This document shows, in pieces, positions 1 to 10,011 of a DNA stretch of 64,000 nucleotides. The position numbers were made by a program, and so were the translations under genes. Source of the DNA: an uncultured Acetobacteraceae bacterium (GTDB taxonomy: Bacteria > Pseudomonadota > Alphaproteobacteria > Acetobacterales > Acetobacteraceae); NCBI GenBank assembly GCA_903918315.1, contig CAIXEA010000099.1, positions 1 through 64,000 on the forward strand, in the 5' to 3' direction. Numbering within the stretch: the first letter of the stretch is position 1; each line of letters begins with the position of its first letter. The notes beneath the pieces were generated by a model, which saw only the letters and a list, made by a program, of their open reading frames with translations, was not told the DNA's origin and made no database searches.

Positions 1-3000
1 ACCGCGCATTTACAGGCGGACCTTGCTTCACCCACATCCGCGATCGCCGGCAACATCGGTTCTGTCAGCGGCATCACAGTGACGGACGGCAATGCTATTG
101 TTCTGACATCAGCAGCAATCCAGGCCAGCGGCGTTGATGACAGCCCGGCATCGGCACTGGCGCTTATGACGGGGGCGCCAATCGTTGCGACGGACGTATT
201 GGCCGGCGATGTCCCGGGTCTTCTGTCGCTGGACGCACCGCCTGGCTCCATTCAGGTGGTGGATTCAACCTATGATATCCAACTCGATTTCACCACCAAT
301 CAGAACCTGGTGAACAACAACGCTGTGATCAGTCATATCACGGTCAGCGACGGCGGAACGATAACGCTGACTGTCCCTGCTATCACCGCCCCGAATATGG
401 ATGATGGGCCAGGTTCGGTCTTCGCGAAACTATCCGGCGGGTCTTTGAACGTCCTGGATGCGACGGTCGCCGATCTCACGGCCTTGAATCAGCTCAGCGT
501 CAGGCCGAATTTTATCCAGATCAACGACACCGCGGCCAATATCCAGGCGGATCTGGCATCCGGGACATCGATGATGCTCGCGAATAAGGACCTTATTAAC
601 GCCGTAACCGTCGGTGATGGTGGCACGATCGCACTCACCGAGGCACAACTGTTCCAGGCCGGAGTCGATGACGGCACGGGATCTATTTTGGCTCTGGCGC
701 ACCCGTCACTCGGGTCCCTGACCGCGACGCAGGTATCGATCGCCGACTTGCCCAGGCTGAGCAGTCTTACGGTCGTCCCAACGCAATTCGTCCTTTCGGA
801 CACCGTGGCGCATGTCGCGGCGGATTTGTCCTCGGGCTCATCGACCATCCTGGCCTATCTGGGCGCGATCCAGAGCATCATTGTCCCATCCGGCTCCGTG
901 CTGCAGCTCAGCCCTGCTGTCCTGCTGTCCGCGGGAGTCGATGCTTCGGTACTAAAAATCGCCGGGGCGACGCTGACGACGACCCCTGCCACCCTGGCGC
1001 AGTTTCACGCATTGGGGGGGCTGACGCTCAAGCCGGCATCGATCGATATCTCCGACTCCGCGGCCGTATTGCAGGCGGATATCACGTCGAACTCATCCGA
1101 AATCGCCGCGCGTATAGCGAGAGTCGGTCGCATTGTTGTCAACGATGGCGGGACGCTGGCGCTGACGGCGACACGAATATTAAGCGGGGGGATCGACGAT
1201 GGCATCCATTCGTTGTTCAGCCATATCGCGGCCGGCACCCTGGTACAGATCACGAACGCGCTGCTCGGCCAGCTGACCGCACTGGCGAACCTGTCGGATG
1301 CAACCTCCAAGTCTGTTCTGGTGAGCGACAGCGCCGCGAACTTGAAGATCGACCTGGTCTCGGGTAGCTCAAAACTTGTCGCTTATCATGACTTGATCAG
1401 CGCGATCACGGTCACCGCGGGCAGTGTGATCACGCTGACCGCGGTCCAGGCGCTGGCGGCTGGCGTGGATGACGGGCCGGGGTCCGTCCTGGCGAAAATG
1501 AGCAGCATTTCGCTGGTGGTTACCAGTGCCTATGTCTCGGACCTTGGTGCCTTGGCCGCGATGTCCGTGCCGCCCACTTCGATCCGCGTGACCGACACGG
1601 CCGCTTCTATCCAGGCTGATCTGACCGCGTCCCAATCGCTGCTGCTGGCGCAGGTGTCGCGGATCAGCTCAATCACACTCAGCGCGGCGGGCACGATCAC
1701 ACTGACAAAGGCCCAGATTCTGCAGACTGGTGTCGACGACGGCATCCAATCGCTCCTTGCGAAAATGACCGGCGAAAGTCTGACCGTCAACGGCGCGGCT
1801 GTCGCTGATATCACCACGTTGCTGGGGTTGGGCGTTCCCCCGGCCACGATCAATGTGGTTGATTCGGTCGCGGCGATTCAGGCTGATCTGACATCCGGCG
1901 CGTCGCGCATCCTGGCGCATCTAGGGCAGATAGGCAGCCTTCAGACCACCCAGGCTGGCGTTATCACGCTGACAGAAGGTCAGGTCCGCGCCTCGGGTGT
2001 CGACGATAGCCCTGGGTCTGCTCTGGCGAAACTCTCTGGCGCGACGTTGACCGTTGTTGGCGTGGCGGCGGCCGATATCGGGTCGATCATGGGGCTGACT
2101 GTCGCGCCAACCACGATCACGGTGTCCGACACCGCGGCGCACCTGATCGCCGCCGTGGGCTCCATCACCGCTCATGCCAATGTGATAACCGGTGTCAGCC
2201 CAACCGATACAACCCTGTCGGTCAGCGGTGCGACCGCGCTCTATTCGGCATTGAATTCAGTCGTAACCCTGAACGAAAACGGGCTGACGATCGCTGATAC
2301 CGCGACGGCTCTTCTGGCGGCGAACCCGGCGGTGCTTGGGTTGGCTGGGGCGGTGATCATGACCGGTAATGCCTCTGGCCTGACCGCGGCGCAGGCCACG
2401 ACCTTGTCGGGCATTCTGGGCGGGCACCTCGCGGCTGGTCAAACACTCGGGTTGACTGACACGGCGGCCGAACTGCTGAGCACCAGCAACGCCGCCGGGG
2501 TGGCGCTGGCCACCAATGTGGCGTTGAGTGCCGACGCCACGGGTTCCGCCGCTGATGCCACGGCCCTGGCCGGCCTGCACGGTTTCACCACGGCGGGCTA
2601 TAACGTTACCATCCAGGACACCACCGCCCATCTGCTGGATCCGGCGTATGCGGCCGGTCTGGCGATCGCCACCAATACGACGCTTATTAGTAATGATACT
2701 GTGTCCGCACAGGACCTGTCCGCCTTGGCAGGGCTGCCAGGCTTCACCCCAGGGATCTGGGCCCTGAACCTCTCCGACACCGCGGCGGATATTCTGGGAT
2801 TGAGCGCGCAGATCTTGGCGATCGCCACCATGGTTGGCGTCGCGGATACCACCGCGGCCGTGCTCAGCCAGCTTACCGCGCTGCAGACACAGATTCTGGG
2901 CCAGGCACAGGCGGTGTCGGTCAAGCTCGATGACGCAACCCCAGGAACGATCGCATTCAACGTGACCGCGACGGACTATGTGGCTTACGCAGCGATCCTG

Positions 3001-5748
3001 GGAACGTTCCTGCAAGCCGGCATTGTCGCGGTCACCGGTTCCGTGTCGCAGATGGTGGCGCTGGCCGGCACGTTGGCGGCCGATCAGGTGGTGGGTCAGG
3101 TCGCGGTGATTGACACAGCGGCGAATATCCTTGGCAACCTGACCGCGCTGAATGGGCTCGGGGCGAAGTTCCAATCGGTCACGATATCGGATCCCACGTT
3201 GAATGCGACAATGGTCGCCAGCCTGCTGACGATTCCCCATCTGAACGCCACAAATTTGACGATATCCGATACCGGCGGCCAGCTCGCGACCGTGATCCAG
3301 TCCTCCGCTGCGTCCGGATTGGCGTTCCTGAATGCGCACACCGTGACTCTATCGGCGGACTCGGTGGTGACGGCGTCGCAGGCGCTGTCGCTGGAGACGC
3401 TGACCAGCCTGCAAAAGAATGGCCATACGTTGACGGTCTGGGACACGGCGTCGCATTTGACCGACAGCGTGGATGGGTATCTCGCGGCCGTGAGTGCCGG
3501 GGTGATCGACCAGGTCTATCTGAAGACCTCGCTGAACGCGGCGACGGTCCTGGCCAGCACGGCGGCGACACTGTTCAGCATTCCGACGTTCCACAAGGAC
3601 AACCCGGACGGCAGCATGAATGCGCTGACCGTGCAGGACACCGCGGCCCATATCGAAAGCAGCTTTGCGTCCTTGAATGGCCATATCAGCAGCATTGCGA
3701 GAGTGGTCATCAGCGCCAGCACGACGGTGACATGCGCGGTGGCGGCGGATCTGCTCACTCTTGGTGCGAGATTGGGAACAGGGGTGGCGGTGACGGTGCG
3801 CGATACCGCGACCCATATCCTTGCCCTTGCACCGGCGCAGCAGCAGGGATCGCCCAGCTTTTCACCTTCTGTCTGGGCCCTGTCGGCTAACGCCACGGTC
3901 ACGGTCGCGAATGCGCTTTCACTGGCCTCACTGAGCGGGTTTCAGCCCGGAACCTGGTTGCTGACGCTGTCAGCGGACGGGTCGGCCAGCGTCGCGGAGG
4001 CCAATACACTCAGTAAACTGAGTGCAACGCTGCGTCTGGGAGGCCACCATATCTCTGTCGCAGGTTCAATCAGCGACCTGAACGGGCTCAACAGCACGGC
4101 CCTGACCATGATCAGTCCGGATGTCCATGACACATTCGGAAATATCATAAAATTGGCGCCCATGTCGGGCTTGCTCAGTGGCACGATCACCGTGACGGAC
4201 AGCGCCACCCCCGATGTCGCGGCGGTGACGAGCTTCCTGAGTTTGTTGGGGACCGGCGGGATCCCGGCGGCAAACGTCTCCTTCGCCGGGCACATCGAAA
4301 CGGTCACCGATACTCTCACGCATCTGAGAGCACTCATGGGATCGTCCGCCTGGATCAATAACGCGTCGGTGCATGCGAGCTTCGCATTGGTCGCGGCTGA
4401 TAAGGTGTTCGACCTTATCGATCCAGCCTCCACATCCGCGTATGAAGCGCTGACGGGCACGACGTTGCTGGGCTCGCAAGTCGTAACGGCGGCCCAGGCG
4501 CAGTCCCTGGCCGCACTGCAAAGCGGCATCAGATTCGACCGCGGCGGCTATACGATCACAATCGATGACACCGCGGCCAATCTGCTCGATCCCGCGAATG
4601 CCGACGGCGACGCGCTCGCCGATGTCTGGCAATTGTCCGTACAATCCGTCACGACCGCGTCCGATGCCGAGACTTTGCTGAGCTCACCGAAGTTCGTCCT
4701 GGGGAAGGGCGGCGCGGTGGTCGTCTCCGACAGCGCGGACAATCTGCTGGATGGGGTCCTCGCCGGTGACATCAGCGCCAGTCCCTACGCAGGCTTGGTG
4801 TCCGTCCAGCTTGCGGCCCCGGAGGTGCTGGACGCACACACCGCAACGGCTCTGGTCGCGCTGCCGCAGTTCAACAACACTACCAGCTTCATCGTCCAGG
4901 ACAGTTCCGATTACCTGCTGAAGCCCGCCGCCTACGCCGCGGAATCCGCCGCGTCCCAGGTGTTGTTGGCAGGGGATGAGACGGTATCGATTGCGACCAT
5001 GTCGCACCTGACAGCGCTCCCGCACTTCAAGCTCACGGGCGTGCAACTGACCCTGGCGTCGGACGACTACGCCGATGCAGCCGCGGTCAAGATGCTGTTG
5101 GAATTCAACACTCGGTTCGATCCTGGCGGGCACACCATCACCCTGACGCAGGACGCGTTAACATTGTCACGGACGGAATACGCGGCGCTGCAATCGGATA
5201 ATATCGTTTTGAACGGTCACGCGCTGTCGGCACAACTCGAGGCTATCAAAGTCGCGTCGTCCGGCGGAGCGGTGCAGGTGGGCGGCGTCGGCATCGATGG
5301 GGCGACATTGAACGTCTATGCCGCAAACGGGACGGTATTGTCTCGAACGGCCGGGGTTGGCGCCAATTTCACTGCCAGCGCGAGCGAATCTGGCATCGGC
5401 AATGGCGTTGTGGTGACAGAGACGGAGGGCGCATCGGCCGCCACCAGTGAATCGGTGCCGATTATCGTGGTGGAGCAGAATGTGCTGCTGGCGGCGGCGA
5501 CGGCGACCGGTGCGACGTTCGCGACCTCGGGCGCCGTGCAGATCTCGAGCACGCAATTCACCGACCTGTATGTGGCGTCAGCAGTACCGGCCGCCCCGGC
5601 GAATCCGGTGCTGGTCTACGATCCGGCCGGGCATACGCTGTCGCTGGATATCGCCGGGCATGCACCGCTGGTGCTGGTGACACTGGGGGCGGCGACGACA
5701 CCGGCGTCACTCGATCCGTCCGAGATCTTCGTCCAGCACTTCGTCTGA
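1..5748 (+). CDS. Giant repetitive protein, probable type I secreted adhesin/surface protein (5' end truncated by window edge)
   Basis: Frame +1 is open from base 1 (TAHLQADLASPTSAIAGNIGSVSGITVTDG...) to the stop at 5748; the GTG at 79 is only the first start-like codon in the window. Repeats of the type DTAA-I-ADL...ITLT-AQ-LAAGVDDG-GS-LAKM. Followed 10 bp later by T1SS genes; C-terminus VLVYDPAGHTLSLDIAGHAPLVLVTLGAATTPASLDPSEIFVQHFV. Confidence 0.85.
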   Translation, partial: TAHLQADLASPTSAIAGNIGSVSGITVTDGNAIVLTSAAIQASGVDDSPASALALMTGAPIVATDVLAGDVPGLLSLDAPPGSIQVVDSTYDIQLDFTTNQNLVNNNAVISHITVSDGGTITLTVPAITAPNMDDGPGSVFAKLSGGSLNVLDATVADLTALNQLSVRPNFIQINDTAANIQADLASGTSMMLANKDLINAVTVGDGGTIALTEAQLFQAGVDDGTGSILALAHPSLGSLTATQVSIADLPRLSSLTVVPTQFVLSDTVAHVAADLSSGSSTILAYLGAIQSIIVPSGSVLQLSPAVLLSAGVDASVLKIAGATLTTTPATLAQFHALGGLTLKPASIDISDSAAVLQADITSNSSEIAARIARVGRIVVNDGGTLALTATRILSGGIDDGIHSLFSHIAAGTLVQITNALLGQLTALANLSDATSKSVLVSDSAANLKIDLVSGSSKLVAYHDLISAITVTAGSVITLTAVQALAAGVDDGPGSVLAKMSSISLVVTSAYVSDLGALAAMSVPPTSIRVTDTAASIQADLTASQSLLLAQVSRISSITLSAAGTITLTKAQILQTGVDDGIQSLLAKMTGESLTVNGAAVADITTLLGLGVPPATINVVDSVAAIQADLTSGASRILAHLGQIGSLQTTQAGVITLTEGQVRASGVDDSPGSALAKLSGATLTVVGVAAADIGSIMGLTVAPTTITVSDTAAHLIAAVGSITAHANVITGVSPTDTTLSVSGATALYSALNSVVTLNENGLTIADTATALLAANPAVLGLAGAVIMTGNASGLTAAQATTLSGILGGHLAAGQTLGLTDTAAELLSTSNAAGVALATNVALSADATGSAADATALAGLHGFTTAGYNVTIQDTTAHLLDPAYAAGLAIATNTTLISNDTVSAQDLSALAGLPGFTPGIWALNLSDTAADILGLSAQILAIATMVGVADTTAAVLSQLTALQTQILGQAQAVSVKLDDATPGTIAFNVTATDYVAYAAILGTFLQAGIVAVTGSVSQMVALAGTLAADQVVGQVAVIDTAANILGNLTALNGLGAKFQSVTISDPTLNATMVASLLTIPHLNATNLTISDTGGQLATVIQSSAASGLAFLNAHTVTLSADSVVTASQALSLETLTSLQKNGHTLTVWDTASHLTDSVDGYLAAVSAGVIDQVYLKTSLNAATVLASTAATLFSIPTFHKDNPDGSMNALTVQDTAAHIESSFASLNGHISSIARVVISASTTVTCAVAADLLTLGARLGTGVAVTVRDTATHILALAPAQQQGSPSFSPSVWALSANATVTVANALSLASLSGFQPGTWLLTLSADGSASVAEANTLSKLSATLRLGGHHISVAGSISDLNGLNSTALTMISPDVHDTFGNIIKLAPMSGLLSGTITVTDSATPDVAAVTSFLSLLGTGGIPAANVSFAGHIETVTDTLTHLRALMGSSAWINNASVHASFALVAADKVFDLIDPASTSAYEALTGTTLLGSQVVTAAQAQSLAALQSGIRFDRGGYTITIDDTAANLLDPANADGDALADVWQLSVQSVTTASDAETLLSSPKFVLGKGGAVVVSDSADNLLDGVLAGDISASPYAGLVSVQLAAPEVLDAHTATALVALPQFNNTTSFIVQDSSDYLLKPAAYAAESAASQVLLAGDETVSIATMSHLTALPHFKLTGVQLTLASDDYADAAAVKMLLEFNTRFDPGGHTITLTQDALTLSRTEYAALQSDNIVLNGHALSAQLEAIKVASSGGAVQVGGVGIDGATLNVYAANGTVLSRTAGVGANFTASASESGIGNGVVVTETEGASAATSESVPIIVVEQNVLLAAATATGATFATSGAVQISSTQFTDLYVASAVPAAPANPVLVYDPAGHTLSLDIAGHAPLVLVTLGAATTPASLDPSEIFVQHFV

Positions 5749-5758
5749 GGAGATTGCC

Positions 5759-7453
5759 ATGCGCGACGCCCCCGTCATGCGGCGCCTGTTCGGCGCCGTG
5801 GCTGGCCCGCTGGGTTGGGTTACCCTGTTTTCCTGCTTCCTGAACCTGACCTACCTGGCCGCGCCGCTTTACATGATGCAGGTCTACGACCGGGTCATGC
5901 ACAGCCGCAGCGTGCCGACCCTGCTGTACCTGACGCTGGCCGTGAGCCTCTGTTTCGCGGTCTACGCCGCCCTGGACGCGGTGCGCGGCCGCGTCCTCGC
6001 CGGTGTCAGCGACATCGTCGAGGATCGGCTGGGCCGGGCGCTGCTGACCCGGGTGACGACCCCCGAGCGGGGGGCCGGCCCGCCACCGCTCGCCGTCCAC
6101 ATGGCCCGCGACCTCGACACCGTGCGCCAATTCGCGGCTGGCGCGGGGATGCTGGCTTTCATCGACCTGCCCTGGGCGCCGATCTATCTGGCGGTAATCG
6201 CGATGCTGCATCCGGCGCTGGGATTGTTCGCGATCTTCGCGGCGGCGGTGCTGGTGTCGCTGTCGCTGATGAGCGAACGCGCCGCCCGCCAACCCATGGC
6301 ACGGGCCGGCGCCGTGGCCGCGCGCGCGTACCAGTTCGGTGACGCGATCACCCGCCATGCCGACTGCGCCCGCACGATGGGCCTGGGGCCGAACCTGGGT
6401 GATCGCTGGCGGGCTTTGCGGGGGGAGATGCTGACGGCGCAAAACCAGGCCAGCCATCGCGTGGTGCTGCTGGGCGCGGCGGGCAAATGCGCTCGTCTGT
6501 TCTTCCAATCAGCGATCCTGGGCCTCGGCGCCTGGTTGGCGATCGATGATCGGCTGAGCAGCGGCGCCATTTTCGCGGGATCGTTGCTCCTCGGGCGAGC
6601 GTTGGGCCCGGTGGAGAGCATCATCGCCGCCTGGCGCCCCACCCTGGCGGCGAAAGAAGCGCTGTCCCGCATCCGCGGCCTGGTGCCGGCGCGTGACGAA
6701 GGCGCCACACCGGTGCGGCTGCCGGCTCCACGCGGCACGATCGAAATGGACGGAGTGAGCTGGACCCCGCCCGGCGGTTTGCGCCCGGCCGTACGTGGGG
6801 TGTCGGCCCGTATCCCGGCGGGAACGGTGCTGACCATTGTCGGCCCCAGCGCCGCGGGCAAGTCCACCATCGCCCGGCTTCTCGCTGGCGCTTTGGTGCC
6901 GGACGTGGGGGTCGTTCGCCTGGATGGGGCGGACATCGCAACCTGGGACATCGCGCAGCTTGGGGAATCGGTTGGTTATCTGCCGCAGGACGTCGCCCTG
7001 TTCCCCGGCACGATCCGGGACAATATCGCCCGGTTCGGTGTGGCCTCTGACGCGCAGGTCGTCGCGGCGGCGCAGGCCGCCCATGCGCATGAGATGATCG
7101 TGCGCCTGCCGATGGGCTACAATACAGTGCTCGACCCCACGGCGGCCAGCCTGTCCGGCGGGCAGAAGCAGCGCATCGCTTTGGCCCGCGCGCTGCTGGG
7201 CGACCCGGCGGTGGTCATCCTGGACGAACCAAACGCCAATCTGGATACGGACGGGGAGGCCGCCTTGGCCGCCTGCGTCCGGGAGCTGAAACAGCGCGAG
7301 CGCACGGTCGTGATGATCACCCATCGGATTGGGCTGGTTCGCACCTCCGACCACGTCGCGACCATGAGCGAAGGCCAGATGACCACCGTGCAGACGAGCG
7401 CCGAGTTCCTGACGCGGCAAACCCCGATGATCGTTGCGGAGAAGCGTGCATGA
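5759..7453 (+). CDS. Type I secretion system permease/ATPase (PrtD/HlyB-type ABC exporter)
   Basis: N-terminal membrane domain, Walker A GPSAAGKST, signature LSGGQKQRIALARAL, Walker B VVILDEPNANLD; sits between a giant repeat protein and an HlyD-family adaptor. Confidence 0.93.
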   Translation: MRDAPVMRRLFGAVAGPLGWVTLFSCFLNLTYLAAPLYMMQVYDRVMHSRSVPTLLYLTLAVSLCFAVYAALDAVRGRVLAGVSDIVEDRLGRALLTRVTTPERGAGPPPLAVHMARDLDTVRQFAAGAGMLAFIDLPWAPIYLAVIAMLHPALGLFAIFAAAVLVSLSLMSERAARQPMARAGAVAARAYQFGDAITRHADCARTMGLGPNLGDRWRALRGEMLTAQNQASHRVVLLGAAGKCARLFFQSAILGLGAWLAIDDRLSSGAIFAGSLLLGRALGPVESIIAAWRPTLAAKEALSRIRGLVPARDEGATPVRLPAPRGTIEMDGVSWTPPGGLRPAVRGVSARIPAGTVLTIVGPSAAGKSTIARLLAGALVPDVGVVRLDGADIATWDIAQLGESVGYLPQDVALFPGTIRDNIARFGVASDAQVVAAAQAAHAHEMIVRLPMGYNTVLDPTAASLSGGQKQRIALARALLGDPAVVILDEPNANLDTDGEAALAACVRELKQRERTVVMITHRIGLVRTSDHVATMSEGQMTTVQTSAEFLTRQTPMIVAEKRA

Positions 7454-8718
7454 CACAAGCAATCCGGATTGGTGTGCTGACCATCACGCTGTTCTTCGGT
7501 GGGTTGGGTAGCTGGGCCTGGTTCGCGCCGCTCGATGGCGCGATTGTCGGCAGCGGTGCCCTGGCGGTGCACGGCAACCGCAAGACCGTGCAACATCGGG
7601 AGGGTGGGATTGTCGCCGAACTCCTGGTGCGCGATGGAAGCCGGGTGGAAGCGGGGCAGTTGCTGCTACGCCTCGACGACACCCAGGCACGGGCGGCGTT
7701 TTCGGTGCATCAGTCCCAGTTGTTGGGTGACACGGCCTTGTTGGCGCGCGACCTGGCCGATTTGGCGGACGCCGATGACATCGTGTTCCCGCCTTCTTTA
7801 TCGCCTGACGACCCCGTTGCCGCGACCGTTATGAACCGAGAGCGGATCGTGTTTCGCAACCGGCGGGAGCTTCTGCGCCGGCAAATGGAGGTGCTGGATC
7901 AACGGATCCTCCAGACCGAACACCAGCGGGAGGGGACGCGCATGCAGCTTGAATCGTCGCTCCACCAACTCGCTTTTTCGGACGAAGAAAGGAACGCGAT
8001 CGCGACGCTTGAGAGAGTCGGCCTGGCGTCCAAAAACCGGCTCCTGGAACTGAACCGTGCGGTTGAAGCGATGCGGGGCCAGGTTGGGCAACTGACAGCG
8101 GACGTGGCACGGTTCGGCGCGCAGGCGGTTGAACTTTCAGCAGAAAAACTACGCCTGCGGGAAACCAGCCAGTCCGAGGCGACCCGTGAACTCCGCGAAG
8201 CACAGCTTCGCATCAACGACGTGCTTCCGCGGCTGGTCGCGGATCGGGACTTGCTATCGCGGCTGGACGTACGGGCGCCTTTGGCGGGGGAAGTGGTTAA
8301 TCTCGCGATCTTCACCCAAGGCGGCGTGATCGAGCCCGGCCGCCCGATCCTGGACATCGTGCCGCAGGCCCCGGTGATCGTGGCAGAGGCGGAAATCCGG
8401 CCGGAGGACATCGAACATTTGCTCATTGGCCAGGCGGCTGATGTGATCGCGGTGGGCTTCAACCCGCGGGAGAACGCCCCGCTGCGCGGAGAGGTGCGCG
8501 TGGTATCGGCTGATCGGGTGACGGATCCCCGGACCGGGCGGTCTTATTTCAAGGCCGAAATCGCGTTGCTGGCGGATCGCCAGGGGGGCGCACTGCTGTC
8601 GCGCCTGACCCCTGGCATGCCGGTCGAGGTCGTGGTGCCGGTCGCCCCGCGCACCGTGTTCGATTATCTCGTGGGGCCATTGCGGGAAAGCGTGCGTGGG
8701 GCGATGCGGGAGCTGTGA
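7450..8718 (+). CDS. HlyD-family type I secretion periplasmic adaptor subunit
   Basis: N-terminal TM (GVLTITLFFGGLGSWAWFAPLDGAIVGSGALAV), coiled-coil central part, lipoyl-like GEVVNLAIFTQGGVIEPGRPILDIVP; 4-bp ATGA overlap with the ABC gene. Confidence 0.93.
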   Translation: MTQAIRIGVLTITLFFGGLGSWAWFAPLDGAIVGSGALAVHGNRKTVQHREGGIVAELLVRDGSRVEAGQLLLRLDDTQARAAFSVHQSQLLGDTALLARDLADLADADDIVFPPSLSPDDPVAATVMNRERIVFRNRRELLRRQMEVLDQRILQTEHQREGTRMQLESSLHQLAFSDEERNAIATLERVGLASKNRLLELNRAVEAMRGQVGQLTADVARFGAQAVELSAEKLRLRETSQSEATRELREAQLRINDVLPRLVADRDLLSRLDVRAPLAGEVVNLAIFTQGGVIEPGRPILDIVPQAPVIVAEAEIRPEDIEHLLIGQAADVIAVGFNPRENAPLRGEVRVVSADRVTDPRTGRSYFKAEIALLADRQGGALLSRLTPGMPVEVVVPVAPRTVFDYLVGPLRESVRGAMREL

Positions 8719-8728
8719 CGCCCGGCTG

Positions 8729-9784
8729 TTACGGCAGCGGGTCCGGGGCATAGCCCAGCAAGTCGGCAAAGCGTTGGGAGTATAAAGGCCATGCTTCGGG
8801 GTTCACGAGACGGGGCGGCACCCGGCCCTCAAACAGAGCAATCCATTGATGGGCGGTGGCTGTCACCATCTCCAGCACTGACTCATCGGTCAGCCCGGCA
8901 TTGTGCGGGGTGACGATCACATTGTCGAAAGCCAGCAGCGGGTGATCGAGCGGCGGTGGTTCATGCAGGAACACATCGAGGCCAGCCCCCGCGAGCTGGC
9001 CCTGACGCAGCGCGTTCGCCAAGGCGGGTTCGTCGTGAATGCCGCCGCGGGCCGTGTTCACGAAATAGGCCGTGGGTTTCATCATCGCGAATTCGGCGGC
9101 ACCGAACATGCCGAAGCTGTCCTTGCTGCGCGGGCAATGCACGGTGACATAGTCCGATCGGCGGAGCAGCTCCTCCAGCCCCACCTGGGTGCCGCCGCGG
9201 GCGGTCACCTGCTCGGCTGTCAAATAGGGGTCGTAGACCAGCACGGTCATGCCAAACAGGCCCCGGCACAGCTCGGCCACGCGGGTGCCGATATTGCCGA
9301 TCCCGACGATGCCGACGGTTTTGTTGCGAATGTCGTTGCCCTGATAGGCACGGCGATCCATGTTCGTGACGGTCCGCATGGCGCGCTCCGAAGCCGCGAT
9401 CTTCTTCGACAGCGACAGGATCAGGCCCAATGCGTGTTCGGCCACGCCTTCTTTGTTGGTGCCGGATTGGTTGACCACGATGATGCCGGCCGCCGTGCAG
9501 GCGTCGACGTCGATCATATCATAGCCGGCGCCGGTGGAACTGCACGCCAGGAGATGGGGCGCCCGGGCAAACATGGCGGCATTGGCGAACCAGGGTTCGC
9601 GCAATTCGACCCGCGACTGGGTTTGGTAGCCGTGTGCCCGGCTCATGACGGTCCAGTTGTCTTCGACCGGTGTGGCGTAGTGCAGCCGCACGAGTTCGAT
9701 CTCCGGCCGTTGGCTCAGGATCGACACCGCCGCCGGGTTCATGAATTCCTCGAAATACACCAGCCGTTTGATGTTCGCGACCAT
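8729..9784 (-). CDS. D-2-hydroxyacid / phosphoglycerate dehydrogenase family protein
   Basis: NAD-binding GIVGIGNIGTRVAELCRG, catalytic-type blocks NTARGGIHDEPALANAL and VIVTPHNAGLTDES. Confidence 0.88.
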   Translation of the reverse strand: MVANIKRLVYFEEFMNPAAVSILSQRPEIELVRLHYATPVEDNWTVMSRAHGYQTQSRVELREPWFANAAMFARAPHLLACSSTGAGYDMIDVDACTAAGIIVVNQSGTNKEGVAEHALGLILSLSKKIAASERAMRTVTNMDRRAYQGNDIRNKTVGIVGIGNIGTRVAELCRGLFGMTVLVYDPYLTAEQVTARGGTQVGLEELLRRSDYVTVHCPRSKDSFGMFGAAEFAMMKPTAYFVNTARGGIHDEPALANALRQGQLAGAGLDVFLHEPPPLDHPLLAFDNVIVTPHNAGLTDESVLEMVTATAHQWIALFEGRVPPRLVNPEAWPLYSQRFADLLGYAPDPLP

Positions 9785-10011
9785 TGTTGCCTCCGTTACC
9801 GACAGGGTGGCGGACTTCGCCCGGATTGGGAAGCTGTTGACGCGCTTGAGGAGAGTTCCTAAGAAAGCACGTCCCTCCTATCGCCGTGCCGCCCTTGCCC
9901 CATCCTGATTGGGCATCTACGGGGCAGCGCGCGGCACCTCACATATCCCATCGAGCGGCACGTATCGGGCCTTTGGTCCACAGGCGTGCCGTACTCACCC
10001 GAGGCCAAACC

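Noticed and set aside
1-2200. CRISPR array
   Set aside because: Regular spacing comes from protein-coding repeats of about 267 bp in one open frame, not 25-40 bp repeats with unique spacers.
2257-3339. 360-aa minus-strand ORF inside the giant repeat gene
   Set aside because: Repeat-driven antisense frame rich in R/G/Q; no domain resemblance.
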